64,000 bases of DNA. It comes from Salvator merianae. Taxonomy: Eukaryota; Chordata; Lepidosauria; Squamata; Teiidae. The translations under genes were made by a program, and so were the position numbers. The number at the start of each line of letters is the position of its first letter. Position 1 is the stretch's first letter. Where the stretch lies: the NCBI GenBank assembly GCA_003586115.2, contig QVOM02000074.1, forward strand, positions 423,160-487,159, given 5' to 3'. Below are positions 44,595-55,948 of this stretch, in pieces. A model generated the notes under the pieces. That model ran no database searches. It was given only the letters and a program-made list of their open reading frames with translations, and was not told the origin of the DNA.

Positions 44595-46545
44595 GTAAGC
44601 AAAGGTGGAAGGTCAATTTGCAATTAACACTGAATCACATCCTTGGTTTGCCCAACAGAAATGGGTAAAGTATGAGACCAGCAATGACTTTGCCAGAACT
44701 CTGTTCACAATTTGGAAAAAAATAGAAGGAACAACTTCTACCCTCACCCTCACCCTCACCACTGGTTCCTCTTGTGGTTTGATCTGGATACCCTCAGATC
44801 CTTTCTAAAGCACAATGGGAAGTACTTAAGAAAGAAAAATCTATATCAGCTTCAAGACTTTTATGGAAGCAGCAGTGATGTTCTCCCTCTTGAAAAGTTA
44901 ACTACAGCTTCTCAGGTGTCTCCAACAATTGGATGGCTCCTCATGCTTTCTACTGACATCTGCAAACTGCTGATTTGAGATTTTATATGTACAGAAGGTT
45001 TACTGACTTTGAAACAATGTTGATAAGCATTCAAGGGCAATTTCAGAAGCATTGGGGCTTTTTGCACTGCCTTGCTGTGATTCAAACCAATGGGTCTGGA
45101 CAAGTGAGGCCTGCTGGTTCAGATCATGACATGGCATGGTCTGCAACAGCACTAGTCCAGACCAGCCCCTGCACCAGCCCCAAAACTTACACAAGCTTTC
45201 AGGCCAGCCTCTGAGGGCTCTAAAGAGCCAGGAACCAATTTCGGTGGCATACTTCTTCGTTCTGGAGTAGGTGAAGCTGGTTCACCAATAGTCTTTGATG
45301 TTAAGGTCTTTTGGTAATTCTGATTAGGGCCCCCCTGATCTGGATTACTCTTTGTCCTATGTGGACAGAGCATATCAGCAGAACGTGGGACCTCCCATGT
45401 TCCACACTAACATGCAAAAGGAAGTAACTTGGTGCACTTGCTGGTGAGAAGCACTAGCAAGTTCAGAAAGGCCCTTAGTGTCTTGCATCTATGAGGGTTT
45501 GCAAGAAACCCAAGAACTAAATTTACCAAGATTGAAGCAAACATGGGAAGTGGATCTAAAACAGGAATTGAAAAGAGAAGACTGGCAAATAATATTAACT
45601 TTTAAAACTAGTGGGCCAACAGCTAATATTAGAGAAATGCAAAGAAAATTGTTGCATAGATGGTATGCATCACCTAGCACACAAAGGGCGTTTTCGCACT
45701 TTCCACCTTAGCGTGGAAAGGTGGAATAGACCCCAAGATGCAGACACTGGTGTTCTGGTGCCGGATTGGGCACATGGCTGATGGTTGCTGCGGCAGCAGC
45801 CGGCAAGTGTCAGGCCACTCCCATGGCAACCAGGAGGCCCGTGCAGAGATCCCACTGCACTGTTGGTCCTGCAAAGATTGTAGGGAGATGTACTTTCATA
45901 TATGGTGACATGTAAAACAACATCTGCATTCTGACTTCTAGTTCAAAATGTAATTCACCAAATAATAAAGGATCAGATTCATTTTTCTCCAGAGTTTTGT
46001 CTTTCACATCTATATTACGATCAGAACCAAATGGTTAAAACAAAAAACTCTACTGAACATTTTGCCTTTGGCAGCCAAGATGAAATTGGCTCAGAATTGG
46101 AAGGAGCACAAAACTTTATTTTTACAAGCTTGATACCACAGATATAGTTTCTTCAGAAAGTATCTCAGCACAGCTAAAACTTCAATAGGAGTAAGCTGTG
46201 AGGAACAATATTTCAGAATGTGGAGACGACCTCTCTCGACACCTTAGTGGCTAGGTAAGGGCTGCAGTGTGTGGAGCATGGCACACATTTAATTGGCATG
46301 TTGGACTACTGCTTCTGGGTACAAACTGAAAACTGAAAGATGAAAATTACAAACACTCCATGAATTATATGTTTTATGTTTTATGTGCTTTTGTAATTAG
46401 TTATTAATTTGTTAATAACGTTGATGTAATGTCAGATACAAGTTTGTCGTGTATATAATTAAATAGTCAGCATGTCTGGAACTTTTCACTAACAATGATT
46501 GTTCACTATATATTGTTCAATAAAGTTTTTTGGGGGAAAAAACAA
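44595..46545 (+). mobile_element. L1-clade ORF2 C-terminal region and 3' UTR, interrupted
   Basis: Plus-strand frames interrupted by stops give KAQWEVLKKEKSISASRLL-type residues, then (45,478-45,680) REDWQIILTF and REMQRKLLHRWYASP. After the insert at 45,687-45,857 come CWSCKDCREMYFHIWWHVK (the C-terminal Cys/His knuckle, with both first cysteines retained) and LPLAAKMKLAQNWKEH. The tail ends with CAATAAAG and an A-rich run near 46,520-46,545. It is the same clade as the L1 at 49.9 kb but a different, more diverged copy. Confidence 0.72.
45687..45857. mobile_element. Second copy (fragment) of the 20.2-kb hAT-like family
   Basis: It aligns with the complement of the right part of 20,208-21,075: GGGC terminus, GGAATAGACCCC (versus GAACAGACCCC), ATGCAGACACTGG (versus GTGCAGACAATGG), and the GC-rich block with GCCATGGCAGTGGCC-like and CTTGCCGG segments. 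A subterminal hairpin, CCACCTT/AAGGTGG, sits where the other copy has a 12-bp hairpin of unrelated sequence. It interrupts the L1 between WYASP and CWSC. Confidence 0.62.
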
Positions 46546-47885
46546 TATAAAGGCATTGATAGGCAAGCCTGGGAAGACTAAACGTTACAGCTTAGGGCAA
46601 GGAAATGCTCTCATTTGCAATGGGAAAATGGGCTGGAGCACCCTCTCAGAATGAATTGAATCGCCATAATTAGCATGACCTTCCTGTCTCATGAAATTAA
46701 TGAATTGCCCTAACCTGGGCTTAGTGGCACTACCATTTCCTTTTCCCTCTCCCAAGAAAGGAGTTTTTATTTTTAAAGAGCCTAAAGAGAAGTAAGAAGG
46801 AGAGTGAAGGGCCATGAAAGGAGGAGAAGTACTACCTCTTGGTGTCTTTGGATTTTTGGAAAGGTTCAAAGCATTAAAAATTATTCTGAGTCTTGCACAC
46901 GCACACACAATTTCAGCTAGCAATTATTCAAAGGCTTTCAGATCAAATATCCACAAGGAAGGCTTTCTATGATAGAAATTCCCAGGGTTCTGGCAAATTT
47001 CTCATTGAGGATCAAGAAGTAGCTGGGCCACCTCAGCTGTCAATGCCAGCAGGATCGGGAAGAGGATCTGGAAAACTTGGGGGGGGGGTGTTAATTGACC
47101 AATAATACCATCTTGGACTCAGATAAAGTAGGTCATTATCATTCACCAGTTAATGTACCAAATTCCAATAGACCATTTCAGTTCAGATGTCCAGCAAAAC
47201 TCTCAAAGTTGGACTGCCCCAGACCTTTGCAATGGAATTGCCAAGAATCCTCAGGAAAGAGAGACTTCTTTTCTGGATCTTTCCTCTGCCCAGAAGTGAT
47301 TTTAGCTTGAGTTCAGCTTTTGGAGGACTGAATGCCTACATACAGGGAATTCAGCCTTCTGGTGATCTAAACCCTCTTCTCTTATACTGCAAAACTTGCC
47401 CTAGAGAAGTGCTCTTCCAGGTGTTGTATGGAAAAGGTCCTAACAGAAGACTTGTATACACTTTAGCTACTCCAAGAAATCAAAGATGCAATTAAATATA
47501 TGTCCAGTGATGCCCAGCTTGTATTTTATAATTGCATACCCTCACCTAGTGGTGAAATATTTTATTATTTGAATGGAGTCTTCCTATCTGACACTGATGG
47601 GATTATACTGCATGAGACATTATGTACAATCTTTAGTATATTTCTGACATATTTCATAACAATAGTAAGAACAGGATACTAGACTAGACTAAGGTTGCAT
47701 TCACATGCAGTGAAATAAACAGTTCAAAAGCAGTTTGGAAACAGTAGTTACCACATGCTAGTGGGCTCATCACTCCTCTTAGCCACATTAAAATCCAGAA
47801 AATGTACTTCCAAATGTTTAGCTGTCAAAGTGAGATACCGTAAAGGACAGAAAATTTCAAACAATGTGTCTGAAAGCTGTCAGTC
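46546..47885. other. Unassigned DNA left of the telomere-like field
   Basis: No gene was recognised. The frames at 46,585-46,923 and 47,187-47,495 carry no known domain and are not supported by any other signal. Confidence 0.4.
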
Positions 47886-48608
47886 AGACCAAGACTAACA
47901 CTAACCAGAACCAGAACCCTATCCCTATCAAACTCTAACCCTAACTCTAAACCAAATCCTAACCCTAACTCTAACTCTAACTGTAGGCTAGCGCTAACAC
48001 TAAACATTAATGTAATCCCAGATTAACCCTAGTCCTAACCCTAGTCAAACCCTAATCCTAATCTTAGACCAAACGCTAACCCTAGGCAAAACACTAACAG
48101 GAACAAGAACCTTAGGCTAACCCTAACCCACCTCAACCATTTCCATTATCCTATCCGTAGGCAAAATCCTAACCCTAACTGGAATCCAAACCCTAGGAAA
48201 ACACTAAATGGAAACCAAACCCGAACCCTAATCCTAACCATACCCTTAACTCTAACAATTAACCTAACCTTAACAATAACATTAACCCTAGGTAAAAAAC
48301 TAACTCTAATTTTAGATCTAACACTAACACTAACCCAAGGCTAATCCTAACCCTAATCCTGGACAAAACCCTAACTCTAGTCAAAACTCTACTCCTGACT
48401 GTAACCCTAGACTAACCATAACTCTAACTGTAATCCTAAAACTAGGCCAACTCTAACCCTAATCATAACACTAACCTTAACCCTAGAAAAAACCCTATCC
48501 CTACCCTTACTCTACCCCTAAACATAGTGAACCTTAAATGTAACTCTGACCATAACTCAATCTCAAACCTTAATACTAACTCTAAGTAATAAGTCAAAAC
48601 CCTAACTC
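47886..48608 (-). repeat. Degenerate telomere-like array, CCCTAA sense
   Basis: This is a continuous run of CCCTAA-related words (ACCCTAACC, ACTCTAACT, ACCCTAGGC) with frequent single-base changes and 1-3 bp spacers. Perfect consecutive hexamers are few. The recurrent longer word CTAGGCAAAA(C/T)CCTAACC occurs several times. Sense is given relative to TTAGGG as plus. Confidence 0.9.
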
Positions 48609-48627
48609 TAATATCAATTCCAAAAGT

Positions 48628-49536
48628 GGGTTGGGATTAGGATTACAGTTTTTCATAAGGATAGGGTTTGGGTTTGGGTTAGAATTTTACCTAGAATTAG
48701 AGTCACCATTTTGCCTATGTTTATTCTCATAATTAGCATTAGGATAAGGGTTAGGTTTATGGTTATGGTTATTTGCCTAGGGTTAAGGTTAGGCTTAAGG
48801 TTAGGGCTAAGGTTACAGCTTTGGTTTTGCCTAGGATTAGGGTTAGACTTATCTTAGTGTGAGGGTTTTCCCTAAGTTTAGAGGTTTATACAGGTTTATG
48901 GTTATAGGTTTTGTTAGGGTTAGGGTTTTGCCTAGGTTAGGTTACAGTTAGGGTTACAGTTAGTTAGCCTAGGGTTAGGGCTAGGGTTAGAGTTTTTCTA
49001 GGATTAGGGTTAGGGATAGGGATAGGCTTAAGGTTAGGTAGAGATGGAGAGAGAAATAGAGAGAGAGATAAAGTGATAAAGTGAGGGTTCATGTTAGGGC
49101 TAGTGTAAGTATTGGTTAGTATTAGTGTTAGAACTAGTTTTAAGGTTTCCTAGCATTAGTATTGGGGTTAGGGTTTACCTTGTGCTATGCCTAGGTTTAA
49201 GGTAAGTGTTAGGGTTATCATTAACATTAGAGTTAGGGTGAATCTAGCATTATGTGTATGGCTATGGTTAGTGGAAGAGATTAGAGATAAGGTTAGGTTT
49301 AATGTTTGAGTTATTGTGTTATGGTGAGGGCTAGGATTAGGTGTAAAGTTACACTACAGTTAAGAGTAGGGCTAGGTTTAGGTTAGCCTATGTTAGGTTT
49401 AGGTTTAGATTAAGCCTAGTGTTAGAGTTAGGGTTTCGCCCAGTTTTATGGTTATGATTTTGGTTATGACTAGGTTTAGTGTTTTGCTAGGGTTAGGGTT
49501 AACTTTAGGATTTAGGTTATGGTTATGGTTATGGTT
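48628..49536 (+). repeat. Degenerate telomere-like array, TTAGGG sense
   Basis: TTAGGG-related words dominate from about 48,628, for example GGGTTAGGGTTTTGCCTAGG near 48,920. A GA-rich patch is at 49,041-49,075. The array continues after an L1 insertion at 50,893. Confidence 0.9.
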
Positions 49537-50892
49537 AATCTGTGACTTGGGTTTTTTTTTTTTTTTATATTTATAACATATTTTATTGTTGTATTTCAAA
49601 TATATAAAATTACACTTTAAATTACATTTAAAGGTAAATGCTGCATTTAAGAATCATTATGTAAGACATGCGTTATGGATAATTTGGAGTAAATACAAAA
49701 GTAAACTGTATCCTAAAATACCAATGTGGGTTTCACCTCATGAAGGTTTGTTTAAAGAATTTGGGAGAAGAGAAAGATGGATTAAATATGAAGAGGTGTT
49801 GAGTAAAAATAATGAAACAGATGATTTTTTTCTTGAAAAAAAAAAGAATAGTTAAACCAGGAGGGGTTAGAGGTACAATGGCTAATGTATGCTCAATTGA
49901 GGGATGTTTTTAAAGAAGATAAAAGAAGGATGAATTTTGAATTAGAAAGGCAGAAATGGGAAGAAGAATTGGAAAAAGAAGAAAGGGGGATTATAGGGGT
50001 ACTGTATGATTTCCTTTTGAAAATAGAATTAGAACAAGAGCAAGTTAAAGAATGTATGATAAAGTGGGCACAAAATTTTGGCTATAATATTTCAAAGGAT
50101 CAATCGGAAAAATTGTGGACCAAAGATATGAAATTTACTGTATGTAATATGTTGAAAGAGAATATATATAAGATGATGTATCGATGGTACTTATCACCTT
50201 TTAGAATCTCAGAAATGTATCAAGGCATGTCAAGTAGATGTTGGGAATTTAAGAAGCATGAAGGTACTTTTTATCATATGTGGTGGACTTGTGCAAAACC
50301 CAAAAAGTTTTGGGTTCAAATTCATATAGTTATGCAGAAAATCTTAAAGATAAACATTCCTTTTAGACCGGAATTATTCCTACTGGGGATAGTGGAAAAT
50401 AATGTTGAAGGTATCAATGTGTTATTGCAAAATATGGCAACTGCTGCCAGAATTGTATATGCTCAGAAGTGGAAAGGAGAGATAATACCAACGGTGGGTG
50501 ATTGGTTAGTTAAAATGATGGAGTTGGCCGAGATGGACAAACTGACAAATCTTTTGAGAATTAAGACAGTTGATAGGTTTTACAGGAACTGGAAACCCTT
50601 TATTGACTTTCTGCAAGAGCTGGACAATGGACTTGTGATTGCTGGATTCGAAGACTGAAAAAGAAAGAAGAGTTTCGGTGAAAAAAAGTAGGAAGGAGTA
50701 CAGGACGTTGAAGAACATGAAGTTTAGAAGAAACTGATCAACATAATTGATCCCAAGTGCCCTCAGCACATCTAATAATTATTATCAAGGCACTTGATAA
50801 TAATAGTGATATAAGAATGTAATGTAAAGTGTAATTTTATATATTTGAAATACAATAACAATAAAATATGTTATAAATCTGTGACCTGGGTT
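49537..50892 (-). mobile_element. L1 insertion with 5' inversion and 17-bp target duplication
   Basis: Target duplications are AATCTGTGACTTGGGTT (49,537-49,553) and AATCTGTGACCTGGGTT (50,876-50,892). The left edge is poly(T) followed by minus-sense L1 3' UTR (49,569-49,619). The rest is plus-sense L1 from 49,620 to 50,878, and its last 54 bp are the complement of 49,569-49,619. The arrangement fits twin-primed reverse transcription of a minus-strand insertion, with about 50 bp of the 3' UTR copied in both segments. Confidence 0.85.
49885..50658 (+). pseudogene. L1 ORF2 C-terminal domain (257 codons, open)
   Basis: This is the longest L1 frame in the window. A lysine/glutamate-rich helix (15-60) is followed by the post-RT region NMLKENIYKMMYRWYLSP (88-105), MYQGMSSRCW (111-120), the knuckle remnant GTFYHMWWTC (127-136), and a C-terminal part ending near the stop at 50,656. 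The family knuckle is CxxC...HxxxxC; here the second Cys is replaced (CWEF), leaving Cys119, His131 and Cys136. It lacks endonuclease and RT because the insertion is truncated. Confidence 0.85.
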
Positions 50893-51203
50893 GATATTAG
50901 GGTTAAGGTTATCCTGGGATTATAGTAGGGTAGGTTTAGGATTATGGTTAGCCTAGGGCTAAGGTTATGGTCAGGGTTTGGGTTTTGCTTAGGATAGGGT
51001 TAGTGTTAGACTTAGTCTAGGGTTAAGATTAGAGATTTGCATAGAGTTAAGGATAGAATTAGGATTGGTGTAGGTGTTAGTTTTATGGTTAGGCTTAGGG
51101 TTGGGTTAGGGGTTTGGGGTAGTGTTAGCCTAGTCTTAGGGTTGAAGTTAGCCTAGTATTAAGGTTAGGTATAGAATTAAAGTTTAGATTTAGATTTCAA
51201 GGT
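50893..51203 (+). repeat. Degenerate telomere-like array, TTAGGG sense
   Basis: It continues the field on the right of the L1, ending at the CR1 3' end near 51,204. Confidence 0.88.
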
Positions 51204-52406
51204 AGAATCATAGAATCATAGAGTTGGAAGGGACCTCCAGGGTCATCGAGTCGAACCCCCTGCTCAATGCAGGATTCACTAAAGCATCCCAGACAGATAT
51301 CTGTCCAGCCTTTCCTTGAAGACCTCCAGCGAAGGAGAGCCCACCACCTCCTGTGGTAACCTGTTCCAATTAGGGATGGGCAAAAACTTTCGCCACCTTC
51401 ACCTTTCACAGCGAAAACAGCGTTTGTAGGAAGTAGAATTTCTACTGGCTGCTGTGCTGGTGTCAGCAGTTGGTCAGTATATTTGACTGACTGCTACACC
51501 AGCCTATCGGATGCCTCGCTTCCCTGCTGCCAGGGAAACAGGCATCCAATAGAGGTTTTTCTGATGGGAGGGGGAGGCAGACGAGCCAGAGGGCTCAAAG
51601 AGAGGACGCGCGCGGTTCTACGAAAGGTAGGAATTTTATTTTTTTTATTTTACTTTTTTATTTTTATTTTACTTGCATGTTGGGGGGAATGTAGGGGCTT
51701 TTCTTTTTTTATTTTATTTGTGTGTGTGTGTGTGTGCAGGACTTTTCTTTTTTATTTTATTTGTGTGTGTGGGGGGGTGTAGGGGTGGCATGGCTTCATT
51801 GGCAGCAATTGCCCTACCTGCCGCCTCTGTGCCCGTTCACCCTTAAAGATATGAACTGCCACCATATCTTTAAGGGTGGATGGGTACAGAGCCGGTGGGC
51901 TGCCAGTGGCTGGCAACGAAGCCATGTGCAAAAAGCTTCGCAGCGAAGCGAAGTCGGCATCTTTCGGTGAGGTAATTTTCACGCGAAGATTTTTTTTGCT
52001 GGCTTCTCTTCGCTGCGAAACGAAAGGCGGAAAATGCCTTCGCGCACATCCCTAGTTCCAATGACTGATTGCCCTTATGGTCAGAAAGTTTTTCCTAATA
52101 TCTAGCCTGTATCTACTCCCTTGAAGTTTCATCCCATTGTTTCTAGTCCTTCCTTCTTGCACAACTGAGAATAGGGCCAATCCTTCTGCACTGTGACAGC
52201 CCTTCAGATACTTGAAAACAGCTATCATATCTCCTCTCAGTCTTCTCTTCTGCAGGCTAAACATTCCTAGGTTCTTTAACCGTTCCTCGTAGGACATGGT
52301 TTGCAGACCACTCACCATTTTGGTCGCCCTTCTCTGGACTTGTTCCAGTTTGTCAATGTCTTTTTTTAAACTGGGGTGCCCAGAACTGGACACAATACTC
52401 CAATAC
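51204..52406 (-). mobile_element. CR1 3' fragment split by a hAT-like MITE
   Basis: The CR1 terminal repeat and 3' UTR run from 51,204 to 51,370, and the ORF2 C-terminal part from 52,063 to 52,406 (KLEQVQRRATKM, MFSLQKRRLRGDMI, RLDIRKNFLTI). The separated parts join without loss once the MITE and one 8-bp duplication are removed. It is 5'-truncated at about the same point as the copy at 3,863-4,388. Telomere-like sequence borders both sides. Confidence 0.9.
51371..52054. mobile_element. hAT-like MITE with perfect 8-bp target duplication
   Basis: The 684-bp element is flanked by GTTCCAAT (51,363-51,370 and 52,055-52,062), present once in other CR1 copies. Ends are TAGGGATGGGCAAAAACTTT and, on the complement of the right end, TAGGGATGTGCGCGAAGG. 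A perfect 16-bp internal inverted repeat is at 51,838-51,853/51,863-51,878 with a 9-nt loop. A TG run lies at 51,719-51,735. No transposase is encoded. The 8-bp duplication and ends fit the hAT superfamily. Confidence 0.85.
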
Positions 52407-52940
52407 TAAGTTTAGGTTAGCCTACCATTAGGTTTAGGGTTAGAGTTAGGTTTAGTCTAGCATTAGTGTTGGGTTAGTGTTAGGGATTGCCTAGCACTGT
52501 GCTTAGGGTTAGGGTTATGATTAGTGTTACATTTAAGCTAAAGTTAGTGCTAAAGCTTGAGTTACGGTTAGAATTTGCCTTATGCTAAGTTTAATGCTTA
52601 GCTTAGAGCTACGTTTAGGGTTAATGTTATGGATAAGATTAGGTGTTAGGTTAGGGTTAAGTTTAGCCTATAGCTAGCATTGGATTTAGGGTTATGATTA
52701 CAACTAGAGTTAAGTTTAGTATTAGTGTTAGCATTAGTGTTAGTTTATTCTTGTGTTATGGTTATGTTTAGTGTAAGTGTTAGGTTTAAGGATATGGTTA
52801 TGATTAGGGCTAGGATTAGGGTTCATGTTAGCCTAGGTTAGTCTTAGGTTTAGGTTTAGTGGTAGTGGTAAGCTTAGTGTTAGTTTTAATGTTAGTGTGA
52901 GGGCGAGGGTTAGGGTTAGGGTTAATGTTAGTATTAGTAG
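52407..52940 (+). repeat. Degenerate telomere-like array, TTAGGG sense
   Basis: TTAGGG-related words recur with the longer element TTGCCTAGCACTGTGCTTAG at about 52,490. The right end meets copia sequence near 52,940. Confidence 0.88.
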
Positions 52941-52949
52941 TCGGCAGGA

Positions 52950-53528
52950 CTACTTCTTATTCTTAGCTGCCACAGTAAGTAACGTGATAAGACTTTGAGC
53001 CTTAGTTCTGGGAGAATATTTCTGTTCTTGTTGAGATACCTGTTGACCAAAACCTTGAGCAACTAATCTGGCTTTAAAAACTTCTTTTCTGTCTGGTGTT
53101 ATTTTGCTTCTAAAAACCCATTTAGAACCAATTGCTTTCTTGTTCTTTGGTAATTGCACCTTTGTAAACACCTTCTGGCTCTCTAGCACGTTGTATTCTC
53201 TCTGCATAGCCTCTTTTCATAGTTTACATTCCTCCTCATTAAGATTTATTACTTCTTGGTAATTAGCTGCTACATGTACATGTTCAGCCAATTGTGTAAA
53301 AGCAAAACGTTGTGGCGGGACACCCTTTATTATACGTTGTGAAACTCTTTGTGATGTTGTAGCATTTTCAGCATTTTCAGTTAAACTGTCTGTCTCTGTC
53401 CCTGCTTCAATTTTGGGCTGGCTTGGCCCCCCTTCTTTCTTTCTCTCTTCACTGTCTTTGTCTGTTTCACATTCCTCTGTGGGTTGGCTTCGCCCCCCTT
53501 CTCTGCTCATAGCAGGCTCGGATTTCAC
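52950..53528 (-). pseudogene. Ty1/copia linker and RT N-terminus
   Basis: The 53,217-53,528 frame is a low-complexity Glu/Thr/Ser-rich linker ending QRFAFTQLAEHVHVAANYQE. After a stop the 52,950-53,207 frame gives MQREYNVLESQKVFTKVQLP, KKAIGSKWVFRSKITPD and KARLVAQGFGQQ, the diagnostic copia RT entry block (WVFK..KARLVAKGF). The RT catalytic motifs are absent because the copy ends at ~52,945. Confidence 0.9.
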
Positions 53529-53537
53529 TGTAGCTTC

Positions 53538-54300
53538 TCAGAGCTGTGATTCAGATCTCTCAGGTAAAACTCTTTCTACATTACTTTCTTGTTGCTCAGG
53601 TAAAAGAAAAAATTCTTTGTTGGAATGTATGTTTTCCCAATTGGAATTCTTTTCAAAATTTGCACTTCTAGATATAATAATTTTGCCAGATTTATCAGCA
53701 AATCTGTACCCCATTGGGGATCCATCGTACCCAATGATCCTCAGTCTTTGGCTCTTTGGCTCTCCCTTTGTTCTCTGAGCCTCTGGTAACAGCACGTAAA
53801 GACCCGAATATTCTTAAACGTTCTAAATTAGCATTCCTTTTATATTACAGATTAAAAGGTGTATTTTTCACTGATGAACTCCACAGGCGATTGATGATGT
53901 AAGCAGCAGTCCTAGCACACTCAGCCCAGTATTTAAATGGTAAATTAGCATCTAAAAGCATAGCATCACACATTGTCTTTAGAATGCCAATTCTTCTCTC
54001 CGCGACCCCATTTTCAAAAGGACTATAGGGGTTTGATACCTCTGCCAATTCTTAAATTCAGAGCTCATAAGTTCACCACCTCTGTCAGTTTGGATACAAG
54101 CCACTGTGTAGGGAAATTGGTTCTCAACCATTCTAACCCATTGCTTAAATTTCTGAAAAATTTAGGCTCTGCCAAGTTGACGCAGGTTAGTCTGTAGTCT
54201 TCTACATGCTAGACAAAACATTACAACATAGCAGGATGTTAGTTGTTCAGTAACTTTCTATTTGGCAAACTGGCATTAGCTTATGGCCTATATGATTTCT
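53538..54300 (-). pseudogene. Ty1/copia integrase remnant
   Basis: Near 54,060-54,200 the minus strand reads CIQTDRGGELMSSEF (second catalytic Asp). The 53,845-54,048 frame has NPYSPFENGVAERRIGILKT (third catalytic residue in the NGVAER block), DANLPFKYWAEC, AAYIINR and NTPFNL. The 53,538-53,795 frame continues with LRIIGYDGSPMGYRFADK and ISRSANFEKN, the GY.GYR/SR.V.F-type copia block. Small frameshifts separate the pieces. Confidence 0.88.
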
Positions 54301-54797
54301 ATATTCTGACAGTGTTGGGGTAGCATTGGTGTTAGGCTTAGGAATAGTGTTAGTCTAGCACTAGGATTAGGGTTACATGTAGAATTAGGTTTAGTATTAC
54401 CTTAGTGTTAGGTTTAATGTTAGGGATAAAATTAGGTTTAGGTTAGTGTTAGGGCTAGGGCTAGGGCTAGGTTTAAGGTTACTCTAGCCTTACAGTTAGG
54501 GTAAGCCTAGCATTAGCATTTGGGTTAGGTTTAGGGTTAAAGATAGGATTAGGGTTAGAGTTAAAGTTATATTTAGGGTTTGGTTTTGGGTTAGGGTTAG
54601 TTTTACAGTTAGAGTTAGGGTTACCCTAGAAGTTAGGATTAGGTGTGGGGTTCAGGTTAGTATTACTCTAGAGCTAGATTTAAGTTAGGGTTAGGGTTCA
54701 GGTTAGGTTTGAGATTTAAGGTTAGGGCTAGTGTTAGTTTTAGAGTTAGGATTAGGGTTAGTCTAGCATTATTGCTAGGATTAGGGATAGAGTTAGC
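54301..54797 (+). repeat. Degenerate telomere-like array, TTAGGG sense
   Basis: It resumes right of the copia fragment with TTAGTCTAGCA and TAGGGTTAGGGTT words and ends at the L1 target site. Confidence 0.88.
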
Positions 54798-55948
54798 ACA
54801 AGAAAAATATACAGGACCCTTCAGGGGAACATTGCAAATATGGATAAAATGGAAAAAAATAGTGGCATAAGGAAATAGTAAATTGGCACTGATAGATGTT
54901 ATAAATAGCAGAAATACAGTGGTTGAGGAAAGGATGATTGAAAAGATGAAGGAGCAAGGTATTGTAAGGTTGGAACATTTATTTGATGAAGAGGGAAATC
55001 CATTATCAGTAGTTGAATTGGAAAGAAAGATGGGAAGAAATAATTGGTTATTAATAAGAGATAAAAGGGTTGATTGGGAAGGAAAACAGTCCTTAGGAAA
55101 ATGTGGTACAACAGATAATGAAAAGAGAAAAGGGAGGTGGGGGGGGAAATATACAAACTTATCATTGGTAAAAAATTAAGAATAAAAATTAGGAATAAAA
55201 TTAAGAACTCGTGGAAATGTTGGAAAGATGATATCAGGATAGAAGAAGAGGATATTCATAGGGAGATCATAGGTATTAAAAGAACAAAACAAAATAGGTT
55301 AAAGGAAATGAGGAAGAAGATTTTACATTAGTGGTACAGAACCCCCTGTGAGATAGCTCATATATTTAGAACTAGTTCAAATTGCTGGCATGGATGTCTA
55401 ATGAAGGGAAAATATATATATATCAATTATGGAATTGTGGGGAGGTACAGAAGTTTTGGGAAAGGATTCAAGAGAATTATTAAAAAATAGAATCAACACC
55501 AATAGTTTTGACTAAGGAGATTTGCTGGATGCATTGCTATAGAGATTTAAGGTTGAATAAGGTGAAGGAGTTTTGTCTTGAACAATTAATACTGGCAGCT
55601 TTGGCAGTAATAGAGTATGGGTAGAAGGAAAGTACCAAATGGACATATGAAATGGAGGTATTATTTATTAGATACAATGAGGTTTCAAATATTAAGTAAT
55701 AATAGATTAAGGTTAGAAGGTTGAACAGTAGATGCAGATTTGAGAGGAAAATGGAAGGCAATAGTGGAATATTTATAAAGGAAGAAGGGAGCGAACAGGA
55801 AAGAAATCACGTATTACTAATCTTCCATAAGTATTACATTAGGTCATGCAGGTGGGTTCATCAGAGGAGGTGGGGGATTTTCATGTATTGTATTGGTTTG
55901 TTTGATTTTGTAAAAGAAAATGAATAAAACAAAAATTACAAAAAAAAA
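54798..55948 (+). mobile_element. L1 3' fragment with probable target duplication
   Basis: The 54,883-55,179 frame carries L1 ORF2 post-RT sequence (KMKEQGIVRLEHLFDEEGNP), and decayed C-terminal sequence follows to 55,900. It ends with AATGAATAAAACAAAAATTA and an A run. Candidate duplications are GGGATAGAGTTAGC (54,784-54,797) and GGGATAGTGTTAGC (55,949-55,962), one mismatch. Because the host array is itself repetitive, the duplication is suggestive rather than proven. Confidence 0.78.

Larger units (their letters stand above)
52941..54300 (-). mobile_element. Ty1/copia retrotransposon pol fragment inside the telomere-like field
   Basis: Minus-strand order is integrase core, integrase C-terminal region and linker, then the N-terminal part of RT, which is copia order (integrase before RT). 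Both ends are truncated and abut telomere-like repeats; no LTR is present at either edge. Frames are interrupted by a few stops, so it is dead but not ancient. Confidence 0.88.

Noticed and set aside
46585..47495. Possible host exon or retroviral gag in 46.6-47.5 kb
   Set aside because: Frames are short, have no recognisable motif and lack splice-site or codon-use support that I could defend.
49554..50878. DNA transposon with ~51-bp terminal inverted repeats
   Set aside because: The inverted repeats are the L1 3' UTR, one edge is poly(T) and the target duplication is 17 bp, all better explained by twin-primed L1 insertion.
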